From Candidatus Woesearchaeota archaeon (GTDB lineage: Archaea; Nanobdellota; Nanobdellia; Woesearchaeales; UBA10200): 8,810 nt of DNA. Below the pieces are notes generated by a model. That model was given only the letters and a program-made list of their open reading frames with translations. It searched no databases and was not told the DNA's origin. Positions within the stretch are counted from its first letter, which is position 1. Each line of letters opens with the position of its first letter. Position numbers and translations under genes: made by a program. The stretch covers positions 1-8,810 of the forward strand of contig JAGVZX010000011.1 of assembly GCA_018302185.1 (NCBI GenBank), given 5' to 3'. Shown in pieces: positions 1 through 5,112 of the stretch.

Positions 1-1
1 T

Positions 2-142
2 AATAGCTTATTTATGAAACGTACAGAAGTGCTCTGCGCAAAATGTCAAGGACATCTTGGGCATGTGTTCAATGATGGGCCAAATCCAACTGGTCAAAGA
101 TACTGCATCAATTCTGCTGCGCTTGGATTTAAGAAGAAGTGA
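2..142 (+). CDS. msrB: Peptide-methionine (R)-S-oxide reductase MsrB, C-terminal part
   Basis: The last 46 codons of an MsrB, open to the left edge, so the start and N-terminal half lie outside the window. MsrB reduces methionine-R-sulfoxide in proteins and is normally recycled by thioredoxin. Visible hallmarks are RTEVLCAKCQGHLGHVF, which holds the second CxxC pair of the structural zinc site and the conserved HLGHVF, then NDGPNPTGQRYCINSAAL, whose RYCIN cysteine is the catalytic one. The tail ends shortly after the conserved AAL motif, as usual in this family. It runs convergently towards msrA, which handles the S-epimer, leaving 51 nt between the two stop codons. The ATG at 14-16 is internal to the conserved domain and is not taken as the start. 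The family call is firm; nothing can be said about fusions or promoter upstream. Confidence 0.93.
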   Translation, partial: NSLFMKRTEVLCAKCQGHLGHVFNDGPNPTGQRYCINSAALGFKKK

Positions 143-152
143 TTCAGTGATT

Positions 153-171
153 TGCCAGACAGTGTCTGGCA
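153..171. terminator. Perfect 9+1+9 palindrome between convergent msrB and msrA
   Basis: TGCCAGACAGTGTCTGGCA is a perfect inverted repeat with 9-bp arms and one central base, lying 10 nt after the msrB stop and 22 nt after the msrA stop on the other strand. Position between convergent genes suggests a bidirectional transcript-end hairpin, but no strong T-run follows on either strand and a one-base loop would open to a shorter stem in RNA. Its core reappears in the msrA leader (746-760), so a protein-binding site is an alternative. Confidence 0.4.
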
Positions 172-193
172 TTTATAGGGGTTTATCCAAATC

Positions 194-726
194 TCAAAAC
201 ACCCTGCACGTCTTCAGCCCTTTCTTTTCAAGATACTTTTGATGGTATTCTTCTGCTCGGTAGAAATCAGTAGCTTTAGTTATCTCTGTCACAATCTTAT
301 TGCTGAACTTCTTCTGCAATTCCTGCTTTGAAGCAACTGCTTTCTTTTTTTGCTCTTCACTCTGATAAAAGATTGCACTCCTGTACTGAGTGCCAATATC
401 TACTCCTTGTCTATTTAATGTGCATGGATCATGCGACTGCCAAAACACATCTAACAGCTCATTATAAGAAACAACTTTTGAATCAAACTCTATCTCAATC
501 GCTTCAGCATGTCCTGTATTATCTGAGCAGACATCTTCATAACTAGGATCTTTGAAATCACTGCCAGTATATCCTACCTGTCTGAGCAGACATCTTCATA
601 ACTAGGATCTTTGAAATCACTGCCAGTATATCCTACCTGAGTTTTCACGACTCCTTTTATCTTCCTGAATGTTTCTTCAACATGCCAGAAACACCCTGCT
701 GCGAAGGTTGCTTTTTCGGATTTCAT
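194..726 (-). pseudogene. msrA: Peptide-methionine (S)-S-oxide reductase MsrA, frameshifted by a 59-bp tandem duplication
   Basis: MsrA reduces methionine-S-sulfoxide. The minus-strand ATG at 726 follows GGAG (732-735) at 5 nt spacing. The N-terminal frame reads MKSEKATFAAGCFWHVEETF with the GCFW catalytic Cys at residue 12, then VGYTGSDFKDPSYEDVCSD, and stops at 574-576 after 50 residues. The rest of the family sequence continues in another frame (TGHAEA, HDPCTLNRQG, IGTQYRSAIFY, EEYHQKYLEKKG, stop at 194), with a possible resolving Cys four residues from the end. The break coincides with an exact 59-bp direct duplication (522-580 and 581-639); 59 is not a multiple of three, and deleting one copy joins the frames into a 157-residue protein of normal length with D49-N50-T51-G52-H53 intact. 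No other damage is visible, so the lesion is either recent or an assembly error. As written, the shifted half alone (ATG at 448) lacks the catalytic Cys and should be inactive. Confidence 0.93.
522..639. repeat. Exact 59-bp tandem duplication inside msrA
   Basis: Positions 522-580 and 581-639 are identical over all 59 bases and directly adjacent; flanking bases differ (521 a versus 580 g, 581 t versus 640 a), so the unit is exactly 59 bp. It duplicates codons for the VGYTGSDFKDPSYEDVCS segment of MsrA and shifts the frame by two. The junction creates a small palindrome, TGTCTGAGCAGACA at 579-592. Confidence 0.98.
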
Positions 727-731
727 GTTAA

Positions 732-776
732 CTCCATAATATTGATCTGACAGTGTCTGACTTTTTGATATTTAAT
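732..776 (-). promoter_or_regulatory. Candidate msrA promoter, leader and ribosome binding site
   Basis: On the minus strand, ATTAAATAT (768-776) resembles an archaeal TATA box. A start about 25 nt downstream would fall near 747, giving a leader of roughly 20 nt that contains GGAG (732-735) 5 nt before the ATG. The quasi-palindrome at 746-760 would overlap the start point. The Shine-Dalgarno sequence is clear; the TATA assignment depends on the organism being an archaeon and rests on position and composition only. Confidence 0.4.
746..760. promoter_or_regulatory. Quasi-palindrome TCTGACAGTGTCTGA in the msrA leader
   Basis: Arms pair around a central G with one T-T mismatch. The 11-base core GACAGTGTCTG (749-759) is identical to 158-168 inside the perfect palindrome downstream of msrA. 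Its position near the inferred msrA transcription start fits an operator, possibly for a redox-responsive regulator, but no regulator is visible and the function is inference. Confidence 0.3.
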
Positions 777-800
777 GTCTGAATAATCTAGGCAATTAAC

Positions 801-819
801 TGGTTACAATTTGTAACCA
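801..819. terminator. Perfect 9+1+9 palindrome just after aroC
   Basis: TGGTTACAATTTGTAACCA is a perfect inverted repeat with 9-bp arms beginning 2 nt after the aroC stop codon on the minus strand. It probably marks or protects the 3' end of the aro transcript and separates it from msrA, which has its own leader. No long T-run follows on the minus strand, so a classical intrinsic terminator is not proven. It has the same arm and spacer geometry as 153-171 but a different sequence. Confidence 0.45.
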
Positions 820-821
820 CT

Positions 822-1886
822 TCACTTCTTCATCGCCTCATTAGCTAATAACGCATCATACAATACCATCGCAACCATTGCTTCAACTACTGCTACTCCG
901 CGGACAAATATCGCAGGGTCATGTCTGCCTTGGATTCTGAAATTTACTTTTTTGCCATTTACATCAACCGTTTCCTGCTCTTTATATATCGAAGATGCTG
1001 GCTTAAATGCAGCTCTTGCAACAATAGGCATTCCTGTACTAATGCCGCCTAGAATTCCACCTGCGTGATTGGATTTGCAGATTATCTTCTTGCCTTTTTT
1101 TATGAACACATCATTATCTTCGCTTCCTTTCAGGTTGACAACATTAAACCCTTCCCCTATCTCAACTCCTTTTACTGCAGGGATAGACATCAATGCTTCT
1201 GCTAATTTTGCATTCAATTTATCTCCAACAGGGTCTCCTAAGCCAGCAGTAATACCATAAGCAACAACTTCAACTATGCCTCCTATTGAATCTCCCTCTC
1301 CTCTGACTTTCATGATAAGCTCTTCGATCTTCTTTGCATCTTTTGGATTTGGAGCGCGAACAATATTCTTCTCAACTTCAGCCAGATCAATGCTTTTGAC
1401 TTTAATTGAGCCAACCTGCTTGACATAAGCCTTTATCTTAACACCAATCTTTTCCAGCTGCTGTTTTGCAATCGCTCCTGCAGCTACTCTTGCAGCTGTC
1501 TCTCTTGCACTCTGTCTTCCGCCGCCTCTGTAATCTCTTATCCCATACTTTTTGAAGAATGTAAAATCAGCATGCCCTGGCCTGAATAAGTTTTTGATAT
1601 TCTCATAATGCTTTGAGTTTGCATCCTTGTTCCAGATGACTATGCAGATAGGATGCCCAGTTGTCTTGCCTTCAAATACTCCAGAAAGTATCTCAAACTT
1701 ATCTTCCTCTTTTCTCTGTGTAGTAACTTTGCTCTGCCCAGGCTTTCTTTTGTCAAGCTCTTTTTGTATTAAAGCTTCATCTATCCTGGTGCCTGGCTTG
1801 ACTCCATCAATTACGCAGCCAACTGCCTTGCCATGGCTTTCTCCGAATGTAGTTACGCGAAAGTATTTTCCGAATGTAGATGACAT
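822..1886 (-). CDS. aroC: Chorismate synthase
   Basis: Catalyses the last shikimate-pathway step, 1,4-anti elimination of phosphate from EPSP to give chorismate, using reduced FMN. The 354-residue length is normal. Family signatures are present throughout: GESHG at 15-19, RPGHAD at 102-107, YRGGGRQSARETAARVAAG at about 119-137, SNHAGGILGGISTGMP in the C-terminal third and GRHDPAIF near the end. H18 and H105 correspond to the two invariant histidines used as acid/base groups in known enzymes. The start is well fixed: AGAGGT (1894-1899) lies 7 nt upstream, and the family N-terminus normally begins about 15 residues before GESHG. It is the last aro gene, 44 nt after aroK, and is followed at once by a palindrome (801-819). 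FMN must be supplied in reduced form; no fused reductase domain is seen. Confidence 0.98.
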   Translation of the reverse strand: MSSTFGKYFRVTTFGESHGKAVGCVIDGVKPGTRIDEALIQKELDKRKPGQSKVTTQRKEEDKFEILSGVFEGKTTGHPICIVIWNKDANSKHYENIKNLFRPGHADFTFFKKYGIRDYRGGGRQSARETAARVAAGAIAKQQLEKIGVKIKAYVKQVGSIKVKSIDLAEVEKNIVRAPNPKDAKKIEELIMKVRGEGDSIGGIVEVVAYGITAGLGDPVGDKLNAKLAEALMSIPAVKGVEIGEGFNVVNLKGSEDNDVFIKKGKKIICKSNHAGGILGGISTGMPIVARAAFKPASSIYKEQETVDVNGKKVNFRIQGRHDPAIFVRGVAVVEAMVAMVLYDALLANEAMKK

Positions 1887-1893
1887 AAAACAT

Positions 1894-1899
1894 ACCTCT
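1894..1899 (-). promoter_or_regulatory. Shine-Dalgarno site fixing the aroC start
   Basis: Minus-strand AGAGGT lies 7 nt before the ATG at 1886. Another ATG at 1891-1893 abuts this site and is out of frame with aroC, so spacing selects 1886. Confidence 0.75.
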
Positions 1900-1930
1900 G
1901 TAAACGTAATTATCCTTTATTCTCTATCTT

Positions 1931-2437
1931 TTAATATCTTAACTCCTTCTTTATCTTCTTAACTACTTCCTGCACAGTTAACTTTGAAGTATCTATCTTG
2001 ACATCTGCAGCTTTCTCATATAATTTCCTGCGCTTATTTAATACTTCCTCTATCTCATTAACAATGCTTTTGCTCGTAAGTGAAGGTCTATCAGAACTTT
2101 GAATCCTTTCAGCAATTACTTCTATATTTGCACTTAATAATACTATCTTTGTGCTTTTATTTTTCTTTAATACTGTAATATTCTTCCAATTCTCTACTAT
2201 TCCGCCGCCGCAGTCAAACACACAGTCATCAAATTCAGCTATCTCTGAAATCACTTCTTTTTCTATTGCTCTGAACTTTTCCCAACCGTGCTTCTTGACA
2301 ATCTCTGGGATGCTTGCATCTGCATGCTCAATTATCAAAGCATCAGTACTTAGCAGCTTAAATCCTAATTCATCTGCGAGTAATTTACTTACTGTTGTCT
2401 TTCCAGTTCCTCTATAGCCGATTAGTGCTATGTTCAT
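1931..2437 (-). CDS. aroK: Shikimate kinase, P-loop (bacterial AroK) type
   Basis: Phosphorylates shikimate at the 3-hydroxyl using ATP. The 168-residue protein has the NMP-kinase-like fold signatures in order: Walker A GYRGTGKTT (7-15), the shikimate-binding aspartate in STD (D32), SIPEIVKKHGWEKFRAIE with R56, the FDCGGG glycine loop (GGG 77-79), the lid segment SSDRPSLT (R117) and the final RRKLYEKAADVKID arginines. Position S30 is where many AroK proteins have an aspartate that helps bind Mg2+ (the DTD/DSD motif); here it is serine. The start at 2437 is 1 nt past the LUD stop, with AGGA (2445-2448) 7 nt upstream inside the LUD coding end, so the two are likely translated together. Many archaea instead use an unrelated GHMP-family shikimate kinase, so in an archaeon this would be an acquired or replaced enzyme. 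Confidence 0.94.
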   Translation of the reverse strand: MNIALIGYRGTGKTTVSKLLADELGFKLLSTDALIIEHADASIPEIVKKHGWEKFRAIEKEVISEIAEFDDCVFDCGGGIVENWKNITVLKKNKSTKIVLLSANIEVIAERIQSSDRPSLTSKSIVNEIEEVLNKRRKLYEKAADVKIDTSKLTVQEVVKKIKKELRY

Positions 2438-2438
2438 C

Positions 2439-3041
2439 TTAATATCCTAATTCCTCATCAACCAAGATTATGGTAAATCTGCCTTTAAACTCTGCCTTAT
2501 GGATTATTCCTGTATTGCTCCATAGGTTTTCTTTAGTGTATCTGCCAGGAAATAGAGTTTCGAGACGCGCTAAATTTTTGGGAATGACTACTTTTTCTAT
2601 TCTCTCAAATGCTTCCTCAATATTTCTAACTATCTTATTTCTGCCTACTACAATCACCACTTTTTTTGGCCCATAGATTGTGCTTCCAACCCTATTACCT
2701 ATTGCATCTCCTAAGACTAACTCGCCTTTAAGTGTGATTGCATTAACGCTTGTCAAATAATAATCTGCATTCAATGCAGCTCTTCTTTCCTCCATCTCTT
2801 TCTCAACACTCAATCCTTTCTTGTATGGATTATGAAACTTAAATTTGCCTTTAGTCAATGCTTCATGGATGCTTAGCTGCCTTAAAGTTGTACTTCCACC
2901 GACAGCAACATCACTTCCATTTTTAACAATTTCAAACACTTTGTCGAATGCTTTCCTGCCGTCTTTGACTAAGATTGCTTCGAAGTTGTTCCTTTCAAAG
3001 TTTTTTAGCACTTGAGAGATTGTTTTTTTGTTTAGTTTCAT
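2439..3041 (-). CDS. LUD-domain (DUF162, LutC/YkgG-like) protein of unknown function
   Basis: A 200-residue soluble protein with no signal peptide or membrane segment. Residues 44-62 (DVAVGGSTTLRQLSIHEAL) and 94-143, including YYLTSVNAITLKGELVLGD, GNRVGSTIYGPKKVVIVVG and NKIVRNIEEA, match the short LUD-domain clade; the end FTIILVDEELGY is also typical. From memory, relatives carry a cysteine-rich segment just before this last strand; here the equivalent stretch (about 160-185) has none, and the whole protein lacks cysteine. LUD proteins have an ISOCOT-type fold; LutC participates in lactate oxidation, but this standalone form has no assigned reaction, and no LutA/LutB partners are present. 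It starts 12 nt after HAD-aroA with no clear ribosome-binding site and ends 1 nt before aroK, so it is an integral part of the operon. A role on a sugar-phosphate precursor or as a pathway accessory is inference only. Confidence 0.82.
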   Translation of the reverse strand: MKLNKKTISQVLKNFERNNFEAILVKDGRKAFDKVFEIVKNGSDVAVGGSTTLRQLSIHEALTKGKFKFHNPYKKGLSVEKEMEERRAALNADYYLTSVNAITLKGELVLGDAIGNRVGSTIYGPKKVVIVVGRNKIVRNIEEAFERIEKVVIPKNLARLETLFPGRYTKENLWSNTGIIHKAEFKGRFTIILVDEELGY

Positions 3042-3053
3042 CTTATTGCAAGA

Positions 3054-5066
3054 TCATAATTGTTTTAATTTCTCCCAATATTCTGGGAATGTCTTATTTA
3101 CACAACTAGGATTCACTATCTTGATTCCTGGAATCTTAAATGTCGCAATAGAAAAACACATTGCCATCCTATGGTCATTGTATGTGTTGATTTCTGCGCA
3201 GTGTAATCTCTTCAAATCCTCTCCGCATCCTTTAATTTCTAATCCAGATTCTAATTCCTCTACATCTCCGCCTAGTTTTCTAAGCTCAGTTGCCATTGCA
3301 TGCAATCTATCTGTTTCCTTGATGCGCAGATTTGAGACATTTCTTATCCTTGTTATCCCGTTAGCAAACAATGCAACAACAGCAAGAGTCTGCACGACAT
3401 CTGGCATTGAATTCATATCTGTGGTAATTGCCTTTAACTTCTCACCTCTTACTTCAACAAAATTCTCTCCAAATTCCACTTCACATCCCATCTCTTTAAG
3501 AAGATTCACAAACTTAATGTCTCCCTGCACTGTTTTTGGATTTATATTCTCTACTCTGATCTTTCTTCCAGTAACTGCAGCAATCCCAAAGAAATAGCTT
3601 GCATTTGAAGCATCTCCTTCAATCACATAATCATGTGCATCATACCATTGTCCGGCTTTTACCTTGAACTTTTTGTAATCAAGATTTTCAACTTCAACTC
3701 CAAATCTGTGCATCACATCTATTGTAATATCCACAAATGGCTTTGAAGCAAGCTCTCCAACAATCTCTATCTCAACATCATGTTCTGCAAAAGGCGCTAT
3801 CATCAGTAATGCGCTAAGGAATTGGGAGCTTTTTTCTCCGTTGATCTTACATTTGCCGCCAGAGAATCTGCTTGTTCCTGCTTTCCCTTTATTATTTCCA
3901 AATACTGTTACAGGCGGGCAATTATTTTTTGCAGTAGTTTTTACTCCTAACTGCTTTAATGCATCAACCAAATCATCTATCGGCCTTTCTAACATTCTAT
4001 CTTCGCCTGTTAACACAACTTTTCCATAAGCAAGCGCAGAAGCAGCAGTCAAGAACCTCATTGCAGTGCCTGCATTGCCGACAAATATCTGTTTTTTTGG
4101 CGCTAATAATCTTCCTGAAGTTCCATAAACAGTTATTGAATTTTCTGCTTTTGTATTCTTGCTGTTTTTATCCTTTGCATCAATCTTTACACCTAATTGC
4201 TTTAAAGCGTTAATCATATACTTAGTATCATCGCTAAATAACGGATTTCTAATCACACTCTTTCCTTCTGCTAATGCAGCAACCAATAAAGCCCTATTTG
4301 TATAACTCTTAGAGCCAGGAACAGAAACTGCTATAGTTTTATTTGATTTTGAATCTTTTTTATTGCCTTTTATTTTGCTATCATTAATCTCAACAACCTC
4401 AAATATCTTTATCATATCATTATCTAAGTTCTCCAAACTATTAACAATCAAATCTGCTTGCTTTAGCTTCTCTTTTGGTAAAGTATTAGTCACTGCAATG
4501 CATTTCATTCCAGCTGATTTTGCTGCCTGTACACCTAAATCTGCATCCTCAATAACAACACACTCAGAAGCATCTAACTTCAATTTCTTTGCTGCTTTTA
4601 AATAAATTTCAGGTGATGGCTTTGTATCTTTGACATCATCCCCTGAAATAAAAAATTCAAAATATTTATCTACCTTCAATAATCTGGTAATTAACTTAAC
4701 ATTTTCATACGCTGCACTGGATGCAACGCATAGCCTATACTCTTTGCTTAAATTTTTAATCAGCTCAACAACACCGGGCAATGGCTCAGCGTATCTTTTA
4801 ATTATTTCTCTGAATCTTTTGTCTTTTAATGTTGCATACTTAACAGGATCCTTTTTTATCTTGTTCTCTTTAAACAATTGCAAGATTATCTGCTTTGCTC
4901 CTCTGCCAAAAAATCTCTTAAAATCTTCTCTGGAAAGATTCATGCCAAGGTTCAGCTCTTCAAATATCTCATTATAAGCCTGAAGATGGTATTTCTCAGA
5001 ATCTATCAGGACACCGTCCATGTCAAATACTACTGCTTTAATTTTTGTCAGGTTTATGGCTGCCAT
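3054..5066 (-). CDS. aroA: HAD-family hydrolase fused to EPSP synthase (3-phosphoshikimate 1-carboxyvinyltransferase)
   Basis: A 670-residue two-domain protein. Residues 1-225 are a beta-phosphoglucomutase-like HAD domain: nucleophile motif VFDMDGVLIDS (D15, D17), a helical cap, motif II VASS (114-117), K149 in DTKPSPEIY and the acidic VIEDADLG (E173, D174), all intact. A Lys/Asn/Ser-rich linker (about 226-243) leads to EPSP synthase, which joins PEP to shikimate-3-phosphate: PGSKSYTNRAL (250-260), VGNAGTAMRFLTA (329-341), RMLERPIDDLVDAL (357-370), EGDASNASYFFG (483-494), MPDVVQTLAVVALFA (554-568), RIKETDR (581-587), YNDHRMAM (629-636). All known catalytic positions appear present. Motifs resemble plant and class I enzymes, with Phe where E. 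coli has Pro101. A low-complexity K/N/S insertion lies at about 296-310. There is no in-frame stop or Met in the linker, so the fusion is real in this sequence. No clear ribosome-binding site precedes the ATG. The HAD substrate is unknown. Confidence 0.95.
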   Translation of the reverse strand: MAAINLTKIKAVVFDMDGVLIDSEKYHLQAYNEIFEELNLGMNLSREDFKRFFGRGAKQIILQLFKENKIKKDPVKYATLKDKRFREIIKRYAEPLPGVVELIKNLSKEYRLCVASSAAYENVKLITRLLKVDKYFEFFISGDDVKDTKPSPEIYLKAAKKLKLDASECVVIEDADLGVQAAKSAGMKCIAVTNTLPKEKLKQADLIVNSLENLDNDMIKIFEVVEINDSKIKGNKKDSKSNKTIAVSVPGSKSYTNRALLVAALAEGKSVIRNPLFSDDTKYMINALKQLGVKIDAKDKNSKNTKAENSITVYGTSGRLLAPKKQIFVGNAGTAMRFLTAASALAYGKVVLTGEDRMLERPIDDLVDALKQLGVKTTAKNNCPPVTVFGNNKGKAGTSRFSGGKCKINGEKSSQFLSALLMIAPFAEHDVEIEIVGELASKPFVDITIDVMHRFGVEVENLDYKKFKVKAGQWYDAHDYVIEGDASNASYFFGIAAVTGRKIRVENINPKTVQGDIKFVNLLKEMGCEVEFGENFVEVRGEKLKAITTDMNSMPDVVQTLAVVALFANGITRIRNVSNLRIKETDRLHAMATELRKLGGDVEELESGLEIKGCGEDLKRLHCAEINTYNDHRMAMCFSIATFKIPGIKIVNPSCVNKTFPEYWEKLKQL

Positions 5067-5112
5067 TTTATTGAATAGTTACAAATAAGCCCCCAAGCCT
5101 TAATACAATCCA

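Noticed and set aside
194..448. Separate 84-residue gene starting at ATG 448
   Set aside because: It is only the C-terminal part of MsrA, starting at an internal methionine; the upstream frame carries MsrA codons back to the duplication.
328..546. Plus-strand open frame of 72 codons overlapping msrA
   Set aside because: It is antisense to conserved MsrA sequence, has no recognisable motif or ribosome-binding site, and crosses the duplication.
522..639. CRISPR-like repeat array
   Set aside because: Only two copies, directly adjacent with no spacer, lying inside conserved coding sequence.
1891..1893. Alternative aroC start ATG at 1893
   Set aside because: Out of frame with aroC and directly abutting the Shine-Dalgarno sequence.
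1627..1962. Plus-strand open frame of 111 codons antisense to aroC
   Set aside because: Shadow of strongly conserved chorismate synthase codons; the residue pattern is that of reversed coding sequence.
2439..3041. LutC of a lactate-utilisation operon
   Set aside because: No lutA or lutB neighbours; the motifs fit the standalone short LUD clade rather than LutC proper.
3028..3597. Plus-strand open frame of 189 codons opposite the EPSP synthase region, with hydrophobic stretches
   Set aside because: The hydrophobicity results from reverse-complementing a Lys/Glu-rich gene; there is no start signal and the opposite strand is clearly aroA.
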